DNA of 64,000 nucleotides from Haloarcula amylovorans (GTDB taxonomy: Archaea; Halobacteriota; Halobacteria; Halobacteriales; Haloarculaceae), in NCBI RefSeq assembly GCF_004681185.1, contig NZ_SRIF01000002.1, positions 1,175,456 through 1,239,455 on the forward strand, given 5' to 3'. Of this stretch, positions 1 through 7,744 are shown piece after piece; positions within the stretch are counted from its first letter, which is position 1; every line of letters begins with the position of its first letter. The notes under the pieces were generated by a model, which saw only the letters and a program-made list of their open reading frames with translations, was not told the DNA's origin and did no database searches. The position numbers and the translations under genes are program-made.

Positions 1-2140
1 CGTCGCCACCGTCGCTCAGTCGCTGCTTGGCGATTTCGAGGTAGTCGTCACAGAACGTGTTCCAGAAGAACGAACGCAGTTCGTTGCGGGCCTTCGAGAA
101 GGCGTAGTCCTCGAACTTCGCCGTGACGGAGTCGATGGTCGCGTCGAGCTCCGCGAGCATCCAGCGGTCGACGGCTGCCAGTTCGTCCTCGGGGACGTCC
201 TCGACGGACGCCGCTGCGGGCGTCAACTGGTCGACCAGCCGCGAGGCGTTCCAGAGCTTCTGGAGTAAGCGCTCACCGGCCTCCAAATCGCCCTCCTTGT
301 ACGGGAAGTCGTCGCCGATGGAGGTCCCGGCGGCCCAGTAGCGGGCGGCGTCGACGGGGAAGTTCTCTAGCACTTCGCTCGGCGGGATGACGTTGCCCTT
401 GGACTTGGACATCGCCTCGCGGTTCTCGTCTAAGACCATCCCGTTGACCATCACGTTCTCGAAGGGGACCTCGCCGGTGTGCTCGTAGCACTTGACGACG
501 GTGTGGAACAGCCAGAAGGAGATGATGTCGTGACCCTGCGGTCGGAGGTCGAAGGGGTACAGTTCGTCCATCTCCATCTCGAAGGAGCCGGCCGGTTCGT
601 CCACCGAGTCGGCTGTCTCTGCCGACTCGTCGGCGTGCCAGTCCCACTCGGCGTTGATCAGTGGCGTGAGCGAGGAGGTCGCCCACGTGTCGAAGACGTC
701 CTCCTCGGGCGTGAACGTGTCGTGACCGCAGTGTTCGCACTCGCCGACGGGCGGGTCGTCTGAGAGGGGGTCGACGGGCAGTTGCTCGCGCTCGGCGAAG
801 GTGGGTTCGCCACACTCGTCGCAGTACCAGACCGGAATCGGGATGCCCGAATCGCGCTGGCGGGAGATACACCAGTCCCACTCCAGGCCCTCGATCCAGT
901 GCTGATAGCGGCTGTACATCTTCTCGGGGAACCACTCCATGTCCCGGCCCGCCTGCAGGTACTCGTCTTTCTTGTCGAGCAGTTTGATGTACCACTGTTC
1001 GGTGACGAGGTACTCGACTTCGACGCCGCAGCGCTCGTGGACCTGCACGGTGTGTTCGTGGTCGCGCGACTCCAGCAGGAATCCCTCTACGTCTAAGTCC
1101 TCGATGATGGCCGCGCGGGCCTGCGTGGTGCTCATGTCTTCGTACTGCCCGGCGAGTTCGGTCATCGTCGCCGACTCGTCGATGGCCAGCCGCAGGTCGA
1201 GGTCGTGTGCCTGGTACCACTCGATGTCGTTCTGGTCGCCGAACGTACAGCACATGACGAGGCCGCTGCCGGTCTCCATATCGACCCGTTCGTCCGCGAT
1301 GATGGGGACTTCCTGCTCGAACAGCGGCACCTTCGCCGTGCCGCCGACGAGGTGCTGGTTCTCGTCGTCGTCGGGGTGGACGAACACCGAGACACACGCG
1401 GGGAGCAGTTCCGGGCGCGTCGTCGAGATGGTGAACGTCTCCTCGGCGTCGCCCTCGCCGGGGGCGTCCCCGTTGCCGTCCTCGACTAACTCGAAGGCGA
1501 TGTCGTTGAACTTCGTGTGCTTGTCCTCGTCTTCCTGCTCGACCTGCGAGATAGCCGTCTCGCAGTCCGGACACCAGATGGTCGGCGCGCGCTGGCGGTA
1601 CTCCCGGCCCTGCTCGTAGAGGTCGAGGAAGGAGAGCTGGGAGATGCGCTGGACGCGCGGTTCGATGGTCTTGTAGGTGTTGTCCCAGTCAATCGAGATT
1701 GCCAGCGACTGGACGTCCTGTGTGAACTCGTCTTCGTACGTGGCACACACGTCGCGGCACTTCTCTTGGAATACCCGTCGCTCGAAGTCCTGATGGCGAA
1801 TGTCCAGTTCGCGTTCGGTCAGGCGCTCGGAGGCGATGCCGTTGTCGTCGTAGCCAAAGGGGAAGTAGACGGTGTCGTCGGCCATCCGGTGGTAGCGGGC
1901 GACGAAGTCCTGTAGCGTGAACTGATAGAGGTGGCCCATGTGGAGGTTCCCCGACACCGTCGGCGGCGGTGTGTCGATGGTGAATCGGGTGTCGGCGTCC
2001 CCGTCGTAGGCGTAGGTGTCCTCAGTCACCCAGTGGTCTTGCCACTTTGGCTCGATCTCGCCGGGGTCGTACTCCCCGTCGAGACGCTCTTGTTGGTCTG
2101 TTGGCGATTCCTCGGTCGGTGGGTCCTGTGTGTCACTCAT
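1..2140 (-). CDS. valS: Valyl-tRNA synthetase, C-terminus cut by window edge
   Basis: This cytoplasmic class I enzyme charges tRNA-Val with valine. The frame opens at ATG 2140 and runs off the left edge, so 713 codons are visible of a family usually near 880 residues. The class I HIGH-type motif reads HMGH at about residues 67-70, and the KMSKS-type motif reads MSKSK near residue 577. Between them lie the long CP1 editing insertion and paired CxxC zinc-binding segments. The order and spacing are normal for archaeal ValRS. The missing part is the end of the anticodon-binding helical domain. The region upstream (2141-2547) holds no other supported gene. Identification is confident. Confidence 0.96.
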   Translation of the reverse strand, partial: MSDTQDPPTEESPTDQQERLDGEYDPGEIEPKWQDHWVTEDTYAYDGDADTRFTIDTPPPTVSGNLHMGHLYQFTLQDFVARYHRMADDTVYFPFGYDDNGIASERLTERELDIRHQDFERRVFQEKCRDVCATYEDEFTQDVQSLAISIDWDNTYKTIEPRVQRISQLSFLDLYEQGREYRQRAPTIWCPDCETAISQVEQEDEDKHTKFNDIAFELVEDGNGDAPGEGDAEETFTISTTRPELLPACVSVFVHPDDDENQHLVGGTAKVPLFEQEVPIIADERVDMETGSGLVMCCTFGDQNDIEWYQAHDLDLRLAIDESATMTELAGQYEDMSTTQARAAIIEDLDVEGFLLESRDHEHTVQVHERCGVEVEYLVTEQWYIKLLDKKDEYLQAGRDMEWFPEKMYSRYQHWIEGLEWDWCISRQRDSGIPIPVWYCDECGEPTFAEREQLPVDPLSDDPPVGECEHCGHDTFTPEEDVFDTWATSSLTPLINAEWDWHADESAETADSVDEPAGSFEMEMDELYPFDLRPQGHDIISFWLFHTVVKCYEHTGEVPFENVMVNGMVLDENREAMSKSKGNVIPPSEVLENFPVDAARYWAAGTSIGDDFPYKEGDLEAGERLLQKLWNASRLVDQLTPAAASVEDVPEDELAAVDRWMLAELDATIDSVTAKFEDYAFSKARNELRSFFWNTFCDDYLEIAKQRLSDGGD

Positions 2141-2547
2141 GTCGAATCTGCGAACTTGCAGTCGGTCGAAAACGGTGCGGGCGTCGAGAGGTGAGGTTAG
2201 TGGGGCGTGGAGACCCCTACTACGGGTACCAGAACGGAGCGGGAAGCTGCTCGACGCGCCATTACGTGTACGTGGGCGAAGCGGGGGATTAACGACTTCG
2301 GTTTTCTGGTGTCGTCTCTAGCGATTGAGTTACCGGAACGGTAAGATTTCAGAACAGCCAGAAAGCCCCCGCTCGCTGGGCTACTGCGACTCGTTGTGGT
2401 CCTCGGTCGCTTCGCTCCCTGCGGTCCTTCCTTCGTTTCGAATGCCCAGCGAGCGGCCCCTTTCAGTCCCACCCCGTGGACCATCCGGCCGGGCTTTCTG
2501 GCTCTGATACCCGTGTCGGCTGTCTCCTCATCCCATCAACCCGGTTT
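2141..2547. other. Intergenic region with nested palindrome, no gene supported
   Basis: This 407-base gap separates the starts of valS and the ends of the CARF-like regulator; both genes are on the minus strand. The only notable structure is the nested palindrome at 2357-2502, listed separately. A 95-codon minus-strand frame crosses the palindrome but its composition follows the repeat and it has no recognisable domain, so I do not call it a gene. The valS promoter must lie between about 2145 and 2200, but I see no clear TATA box. Confidence 0.6.
2357..2502. repeat. Nested two-stem palindromic element
   Basis: The outer arms GCCAGAAAGCCC (2357-2368) and GGGCTTTCTGGC (2491-2502) are perfect 12-bp complements. 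The inner arms CGCTCGCTGGGC (2370-2381) and GCCCAGCGAGCG (2444-2455) form a second perfect 12-bp stem. The loop contains a GGTCGCTTCGCTCC tract of a type common in haloarchaeal intergenic DNA. The element could be a structured RNA, a transcription end or a small non-autonomous repeat. The sequence does not decide among these. Confidence 0.55.
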
Positions 2548-3456
2548 TCAAAGCAGGTCGTGTTCGCGTTCGTCGGCCGAATGCGAGCGGACCCACAGCT
2601 GGCCGATGCGTGAGAGGCGCGTTCGATACGATTTGCCGTGTTCTTCCTGTTCGATGTACCCTTTCCCGCCGGGGCCGAGGCGGTCGACGTTGTAGATGAC
2701 CTTCGAGCGGAACGAATCGGTGTACTCCTCGCCGAGTTCGCGGGCCAGTTCCTGTGCGAGCTCGGAGACCGATTCGAACTCGCCGTGTTCGCCGAGGAGA
2801 AAGAGGATGACCTCTTCGAAGGGCTTGACGTTCGAGAAAGAGGCGACGGGGAGTTCGACGATGTGCGAGCCGTCGATCTCTTTCGCGCCGATGGTCGTTC
2901 CGCGCTCGTCGAACTCGTCTAAGAGGTCGAGGGCGGTTTCGAGCCGTTCGTCGACGTCGGCAGCTACGTCCTCGCCGTCCTTGAGGCTCTCTAAGAGAGT
3001 AACCTGTTTACGCAGTTCTTCGGCCAGTTCCGTCTCCAGATACTTCTCGGGGACCGTGTAGTAGGTGTGGATGCGGTCGCGTTCGCCCTCCCGTTCGACC
3101 ATGATCGAATGGGCAGCGGTGGCGAAGGCGAAGGAGACGGTGCGAGGCATCGCGGAGACGTTGACCCACACTTCGTTGCCGGCGTCGAGTTCGTCGTTGA
3201 TGAGTTCGAACGCCTGCTCGAACGCCTCGTCGTAGGCGTAGACATCGTCGACGACGAAGCGCTCGGTCTCCGCTCCGAGCAGGTTCCGGTAATCTTTCTC
3301 CAACTTCTCGGCGAGGTGGCGCGAGTACTCGACGTTGGCCTCGGAACCGACCGCCCCCTCTAGGAGGATGACGCGGTCCACGTCGAGTTGCTCGCGCACC
3401 AGCGGCGCGATGAGCCGGTCGTAGTCGAAGCCGACCGGGACGATGTGGGTCTGCAT
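2548..3456 (-). CDS. CARF-like/wHTH transcriptional regulator (DUF6293, HFX_2341 type)
   Basis: This 302-residue soluble protein has two parts. Residues 1 to about 200 form a Rossmann-like sensor: the N-terminus HIVPVGFDYDRL is followed by acidic helices and the segment NVSAMPRTVSFAFATAA, which resembles the nucleotide-contact loop of CARF domains. Residues about 210-302 look like a winged-helix DNA-binding domain with a basic end. The arrangement matches the haloarchaeal HFX_2341/DUF6293 family and recalls Csa3. No CRISPR array or cas gene is present here, so the ligand and targets are unknown. A TATA-like box lies about 25 bases upstream. Family assignment is from recall of conserved segments; the role is inferred. 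Confidence 0.75.
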   Translation of the reverse strand: MQTHIVPVGFDYDRLIAPLVREQLDVDRVILLEGAVGSEANVEYSRHLAEKLEKDYRNLLGAETERFVVDDVYAYDEAFEQAFELINDELDAGNEVWVNVSAMPRTVSFAFATAAHSIMVEREGERDRIHTYYTVPEKYLETELAEELRKQVTLLESLKDGEDVAADVDERLETALDLLDEFDERGTTIGAKEIDGSHIVELPVASFSNVKPFEEVILFLLGEHGEFESVSELAQELARELGEEYTDSFRSKVIYNVDRLGPGGKGYIEQEEHGKSYRTRLSRIGQLWVRSHSADEREHDLL

Positions 3457-3478
3457 ACGTATTACACCTCCCGGCGGC

Positions 3479-3486
3479 TATAAAAA
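3479..3486 (-). promoter_or_regulatory. TATA-like box of the CARF-like regulator
   Basis: The minus strand reads TTTTTATA 23-30 bases ahead of the ATG at 3456. This is the distance expected of an archaeal TATA element for a leaderless transcript. Confidence 0.55.
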
Positions 3487-3573
3487 CGGACAGACTCGGT
3501 ACGCGAGCAACACTGCTGGAATCGCCTCGATTGCAGAAACGCGGGGAACGAATCGGCGAGCGAGTCGCCGTCG

Positions 3574-3990
3574 TCAGTTACAGGTCTCGTGAACGATGTC
3601 GCCGCTCTCGTTCGGACCGCGTGCTTCGCCGGTGACGATGTCGTTACCACAGGCGGCACAGGTCAGCGTCCAGCCCCGCTCGGCCTTCTTCGAGCCGGCA
3701 CTCGATTCGTCGTCACTGCTCACGTCTTCGTCGTCGCTCTCGCTGATCGAGACGATCGTCTCCTCGTCCTCCTCGCTCTCGCCGCTGGTCGTGTCACGGT
3801 CCAGCACGTCGTTCACGCCGCAGTAGCCGCTGGTCGCGTTGAAGCCGAACACGAGCGCACCGACACCGGCGAGCAGACCGCGCAGGCGCTTTCCGTTCCG
3901 AAGCGAGCGAACCGCCGCGACGGTCAACACGACGGCGAGTGCTGCGCGGGCGAGTCGGTCGCGGCCACCAACGTTCTCGTTGACGTCCAT
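3574..3990 (-). CDS. DUF2892 (YgaP-like) membrane protein with acidic tail and zinc ribbon
   Basis: This is a 138-residue membrane protein. I chose ATG 3990 (MDVNENVGGRDR) over an upstream in-frame ATG at 4026 because family members begin just before the NVGGRDRLAR motif. Two hydrophobic segments span about residues 15-30 and 35-55 and end in ATSGYCGVNDVL, typical of DUF2892. An acidic Ser/Glu/Asp linker of about 45 residues follows, and then a possible single zinc ribbon (CAAC near the end plus a final Cys). The function of the family in haloarchaea is unknown. It appears to be transcribed alone. Confidence 0.75.
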   Translation of the reverse strand: MDVNENVGGRDRLARAALAVVLTVAAVRSLRNGKRLRGLLAGVGALVFGFNATSGYCGVNDVLDRDTTSGESEEDEETIVSISESDDEDVSSDDESSAGSKKAERGWTLTCAACGNDIVTGEARGPNESGDIVHETCN

Positions 3991-4096
3991 ACCGAACCGT
4001 CGGACTGCACGCCCTTGTAGGTTCACCTATCCGGACGGCCTGCCGGAAACGAGTGGTGTCGGTGGCAGCCAGCAGCTGGCCGGATAGAGCCCGTGA

Positions 4097-4579
4097 TCAG
4101 CCGCTGAACGGGTCTTCGTACTCGTTTCGAATGTAGTACCGGACGAAGTTCCCGTACGTGCGGTCGGCGGGGTGGTCCGCGACCTGTTCGTACTGGACGG
4201 TTCCGTCCTCGTCGATGACGTACGTCCCGGCGATGCCGGTCAGGCCGTGACTCGTCTCCTCGGTCCCGCTGTACTGCTCGGCGACCTCGCCCTCGGGGTC
4301 GGCGAGCAACTGGATATCGAGGTCGTAGCGGTCCCGCATCTCGGTCACCTTCGGGAGCGGGTCGGTCACAACGGGGAGGATATCGACGTTATCGTTGAAC
4401 CACAGGTCGTAGGATACCTCGCTGAACGTCTGGAGTTGCTCCGCGCAGAAACTGCACCAGTGGCCGCGGTTGACGAGGACAACAGCCGGTCCGTCGTCGA
4501 GGTACTCGGACAGCGAGACTGTGTCACCGGCGGTACTTTCGAGCGTGAAATCGGGCGCCTCTGACTGGTCTAAACTCAT
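4097..4579 (-). CDS. Peroxiredoxin / redoxin-domain protein (AhpC-TSA, Bcp-like)
   Basis: This 160-residue thioredoxin-fold protein probably reduces peroxides in the cytoplasm. It starts at ATG 4579 (MSLDQSEAPDF), where the family's usual APDF opening appears; an ATG 20 codons upstream is less likely. The active site is HWCSFCAEQ with Cys42 and Cys45, a CxxC arrangement in the redoxin position. The LADPEGEVAEQY and GTYVIDEDGTV segments are typical of Bcp/AhpC-TSA members. It could instead be a thiol-disulfide protein, since CxxC is more thioredoxin-like than the single peroxidatic Cys of classical peroxiredoxins. Confidence 0.85.
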   Translation of the reverse strand: MSLDQSEAPDFTLESTAGDTVSLSEYLDDGPAVVLVNRGHWCSFCAEQLQTFSEVSYDLWFNDNVDILPVVTDPLPKVTEMRDRYDLDIQLLADPEGEVAEQYSGTEETSHGLTGIAGTYVIDEDGTVQYEQVADHPADRTYGNFVRYYIRNEYEDPFSG

Positions 4580-4679
4580 ACGAGAGCCATTTGCCGCGGC
4601 GCGTGATAACGACCGTCCGATTGTGTGCCGGGTCGCCACAGCCGTATCAGTCCCTCGACGGCAAACCGAGATAGCCGGC

Positions 4680-6203
4680 TCAGTCGGCGTCGACGCCGTC
4701 CACTTGGTAGGCCGCTCGGTTCTCTTCGGGAGCGGCGCTGGTCGCCAGCGAGACCGCGACGGTCAACACCAGTCCGAGCAGGATGCCGACGATCCCCGGC
4801 GTCCACCCCAGATAGGCTGTCGGGAGCGAGACGGTCAGCCCCGCGAGGTCAGCGAGCGTCTCGACGACGGGGAAGACGTGCAGGACGTAGAACACCTGAC
4901 TCCCGACGATGCCGGCGTACATCCCGTTGCGGGTCGTCCCGTGCCAGTAGAGCGCGAGCGCGACAGGCAGCGTCAGTTGGGCGAACCCACTGAAGGCGGT
5001 GTCGCCGATCTGGACGAGCGTGCCGGGCGAGTAGAGGCTGGCGATAAAGGAGAGCGTGGCGAAGGCGACGACGCCTGCGCGGGCGACGAAGGTCTCTTGA
5101 CGGTCGTCCGCGTCACCGGCCCCGAACGCGCGTTTTAGCGGGCGGTAGACGTCGCGAGTGAGATAGGACGACCCCGACAGCAACATCGAGTCGCTGGAGG
5201 ACATCATCGCCGCCATCGCGCCCGCGATGACCAGCGCGGCGAACCACGCCGGCGTGTACTCGCCCAGCAGCGCGGGGACGACGTTGCCGCCTTCGGGCAC
5301 CGTCACGCCGAGCCCCGCGGCCCACGACCCCAGCATGAACGCCGGGACGAACAGCAGGAGGACGAGAATCGGCCACAGCGCGAACGTCCGCTTGAGCACC
5401 GTCTTCGACCCGGCGGCGAAGAAGCGCTGGTTTATTTGCGGGAACATCGTCACGCCGAAGGCGATGCTGACCGCCGTCGAGACGACGTACTGCTGGGTGT
5501 AGAGCCCGCCACCGAGCGCGAGGAACTCCGGGTTGCTCTCGGCGAGCGCGCTGGTGGCCGCGCCCGCGCCACCGACCGAACTGAGAATCCACGCGACGGC
5601 GGCCCACACCAGCGACAGCATGAACAGGCCCTGAATCGTGTCGGTCCACGCGACGCCGCGCATCCCCGAGACGGCGACGTACAGAATCATGAACAGCGTG
5701 ATGCCGCCCGCGCCGACCCAGAACGGGACCTGTCCGTTCGTCAGGCCGACGATGGCCTGTCCGGCCCCTTTCTGCTGGAGCATCACGTACGGGAACAGCC
5801 ACACGAGGCTCACGCCCGCGACGAGGACGCGCAGGCGCGTCGAACCGAACCGGTCACCGAGCATCTCACCGAGCGTGACGTAGCCGTGGCGCTTGCCGAC
5901 GAGCCACTGCTTGTATCCCAGCACGTACCAGAGGACGGCGAAGATGATGCCGTCCATCAGCCCCATCACCAGAATCCACTCGGGACCGGCGCTAAAGGCG
6001 AGGTTCGGTCCGCCGAAGAACGTGAACGCCGACAGCAGGGTCGCAAAGGTCGTAAAGAGCAGGACGACGGTGCCCAGCGTCCGACTGGCGAGATAGTAGT
6101 CCTCGGCGTTTCGCTCAGTCAGGCGATAGGCGACGACGCCGACGGCCAGCGCGACGACCATGTACGCGCCGACGATGCCCAACTGGAGTGCGGTATCGGC
6201 CAT
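4680..6203 (-). CDS. Sodium:solute symporter (SSS family)
   Basis: This 507-residue integral membrane transporter has about 13 hydrophobic segments. The N-terminal AYRLTERNAEDYYLASRTLG region, the GGPNLAFSAG helix and the MMSSSDSMLLSGSSYLTRD sodium-site segment near residue 340 are SSS family signatures, as found in panthothenate, proline and acetate symporters. The substrate cannot be read from the sequence. The upstream partner encodes a short DUF3311 protein whose stop overlaps this start by one base (TGATG), so the two are almost certainly co-translated. Confidence 0.92.
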   Translation of the reverse strand: MADTALQLGIVGAYMVVALAVGVVAYRLTERNAEDYYLASRTLGTVVLLFTTFATLLSAFTFFGGPNLAFSAGPEWILVMGLMDGIIFAVLWYVLGYKQWLVGKRHGYVTLGEMLGDRFGSTRLRVLVAGVSLVWLFPYVMLQQKGAGQAIVGLTNGQVPFWVGAGGITLFMILYVAVSGMRGVAWTDTIQGLFMLSLVWAAVAWILSSVGGAGAATSALAESNPEFLALGGGLYTQQYVVSTAVSIAFGVTMFPQINQRFFAAGSKTVLKRTFALWPILVLLLFVPAFMLGSWAAGLGVTVPEGGNVVPALLGEYTPAWFAALVIAGAMAAMMSSSDSMLLSGSSYLTRDVYRPLKRAFGAGDADDRQETFVARAGVVAFATLSFIASLYSPGTLVQIGDTAFSGFAQLTLPVALALYWHGTTRNGMYAGIVGSQVFYVLHVFPVVETLADLAGLTVSLPTAYLGWTPGIVGILLGLVLTVAVSLATSAAPEENRAAYQVDGVDAD

Positions 6204-6412
6204 CAGCGCACCTCCTCGATGCCGAGTCCCCAGTCAGTGTGGGCGAAGACGGCGAAAACGATACTCGCCAGTACCATCCAGCCGACGTGCCACCAGAGCC
6301 ACACGGGGAGCCCGAACGCGACGCTCGCGTCTCTCCAGAGGAACCACGGTACGGCCAGGGCCATCAGTACGAACGCGACGACGGCCCACCCGGCAGTTCG
6401 CGCGAATGCCAT
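6203..6412 (-). CDS. DUF3311 small membrane subunit of SSS symporter
   Basis: This is a 69-residue protein with two transmembrane helices (about residues 8-25 and 36-58) joined by a short basic loop. DUF3311 proteins are typically encoded just ahead of SSS symporters and probably help or stabilise the transporter. Here the stop and the next start share one base, which supports a two-component unit. Confidence 0.8.
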   Translation of the reverse strand: MAFARTAGWAVVAFVLMALAVPWFLWRDASVAFGLPVWLWWHVGWMVLASIVFAVFAHTDWGLGIEEVR

Positions 6413-6487
6413 GATTGGGTTCCGTATCCGCCGCCGACACTAATAGGTTTCGTCGCTTCATACTGCCTCTCTGAAGAAAAATCCTTT

Positions 6488-6832
6488 TCAGTACACGCGC
6501 GTCCCGGGGTCGACGTCCCGCTCGGTCGTCAGGTGGACGACGCCGTCCTCCCCGTCGACACCCGTGACCAGACACTCGCTCTCGAACCCGGCGATGGTAA
6601 CCGTTCCGAGGTTCACGACGGCGACGACCTGTGCCCCCAGTAGGTCCTCGGGGTCGTAGATGTCCGTGAGACCGGCGGCCGACTGTAACGTCTCGTCGCC
6701 GAAGTTCACGTCGAGTTTGTACACGTCCTTGCGCGCTTCGGGGAACGGTTCGACATCGACGACTTCGCCGATACGCATCTCGACATCTTCGAGAAACCGC
6801 GTCGGGTCTATCTCGGCTTCGGTGAACGTCAT
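6488..6832 (-). CDS. CsaA / Trbp111-type tRNA-binding domain protein
   Basis: This is a 114-residue single OB-fold protein. The segments MRIGEVVDVEPFPEARKDVYKL, then DETLQSAAGLT and VVAVVNLGTVTIAGFESE, match the tRNA-binding domain found in CsaA, Trbp111 and the C-terminus of MetRS. The usual role proposed is tRNA binding or chaperone-like help. It is divergent from the isomerase gene at 6885 with a 52-base shared promoter gap that is AT-rich. The function in haloarchaea is not established. Confidence 0.85.
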   Translation of the reverse strand: MTFTEAEIDPTRFLEDVEMRIGEVVDVEPFPEARKDVYKLDVNFGDETLQSAAGLTDIYDPEDLLGAQVVAVVNLGTVTIAGFESECLVTGVDGEDGVVHLTTERDVDPGTRVY

Positions 6833-6884
6833 GGGTCAATATTTTCGGCACGGTTATTTATTACCCGCGCTCACAGAGAAATAT

Positions 6885-7601
6885 ATGCGCACGGCAATCC
6901 AACTGTGGACGCTCCGGAACGTCGACGCGCCCCTCTCCACACTCCTCCATCGCATCGCGGTCGCCGGCTACGACGGCGTCGAGTTCGCCGGGCTCGGCGA
7001 CTCGTCCGAACGAACGCAACTGCTCGATGCCGCCGGGTTACTACCGAGCGGCGTCCACGTGGACGCCGACGAACTCCGATCGGACCCGTCCAGCGTAGAC
7101 GACCAACTGGCGACGATAGAAGCCCCCTACGCCGTCGTCCCGTACCTCGACGACGACCACTTCGCCGACGCGACGGCCGTCGACGAGACGGCGGCGCTGC
7201 TCGACCGCCTCGCCTGCGACCTCGACCGGCCGCTCCTGTATCACAACCACGTCCACGAATTCGTCCCGGTCGGCAACGAGACGGCGTTCGACCGTCTCAT
7301 CGACCAGACGACGGTGGACTTCGAACTGGACGCCGGGTGGGCACAGGCCGCCGGGCGAGACCCAGTTTCCCTCATCCGGAAACTCGACGGTCGCGTTCCC
7401 GTGGTTCACTTGAAAGACGTCACGACCGACGGCGACCCCACGAATCTCGGTGAGGGAATCGTGGACCTTTCGGCCGTCGTGGCCGCCGCCCGCGAGGCCG
7501 GAACGGACTGGCTCGTCTTCGAGTACGACGACCCGGACGACCCGCTCACTTCGATGGAGAAGGGCATCGAGGCGATGGATCGGTTACTGGCCGAAGCGTG
7601 A
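6885..7601 (+). CDS. Sugar phosphate isomerase/epimerase (xylose isomerase-like TIM barrel)
   Basis: This 238-residue soluble enzyme starts at ATG 6885 (MRTAIQLWTLRN), the usual opening of the family; a longer in-frame reading through the upstream promoter is spurious. The segments GYDGVEFAGLG, LLYHNHVHEF, DFELDAGWAQAAG, VPVVHLKD and WLVFEYDD supply the metal-binding His, Asp and Glu residues of an AP endonuclease 2-type TIM barrel. The natural sugar is unknown. The AT-rich 5' region is compatible with a leaderless transcript. Confidence 0.88.
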   Translation: MRTAIQLWTLRNVDAPLSTLLHRIAVAGYDGVEFAGLGDSSERTQLLDAAGLLPSGVHVDADELRSDPSSVDDQLATIEAPYAVVPYLDDDHFADATAVDETAALLDRLACDLDRPLLYHNHVHEFVPVGNETAFDRLIDQTTVDFELDAGWAQAAGRDPVSLIRKLDGRVPVVHLKDVTTDGDPTNLGEGIVDLSAVVAAAREAGTDWLVFEYDDPDDPLTSMEKGIEAMDRLLAEA

Positions 7602-7663
7602 AGCGACGGCGACGCGGGCGCTGTCGGGTGGTAGCTAGTCACGGACGCGGCGGCGACGCCAAG

Positions 7664-7671
7664 CTTATTTA
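7664..7671 (+). promoter_or_regulatory. TATA-like box ahead of dnaG
   Basis: CTTATTTA lies about 26-33 bases ahead of position 7697, which would place the transcript start near 7697 and leave a leader of roughly 48 bases before the dnaG ATG at 7745. Confidence 0.45.
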
Positions 7672-7705
7672 GAGCGTCATCGCGTACCCCAGCATAGTGA
7701 CAGTA

Positions 7706-7731
7706 GTCCGTCGCTCGCCCACGCGACGGAC
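7706..7731 (+). promoter_or_regulatory. Hairpin in presumed dnaG leader
   Basis: GTCCGTCGC (7706-7714) and GCGACGGAC (7723-7731) form a perfect 9-bp stem with an 8-base loop, between the likely transcript start and the dnaG start codon. A GGAG stretch sits just before the ATG. A leader hairpin is unusual among the mostly leaderless genes here. Confidence 0.4.
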
Positions 7732-7744
7732 AGGAACCGGAGCT

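Noticed and set aside
273..1574. Long arginine-rich frame on the minus strand inside valS
   Set aside because: It is a shadow frame of a high-GC gene; the valS frame carries the HMGH and MSKSK motifs.
2197..2484. 95-codon minus-strand frame in the valS upstream gap
   Set aside because: It overlaps the nested palindrome, has no domain or signal, and its composition follows the repeat.
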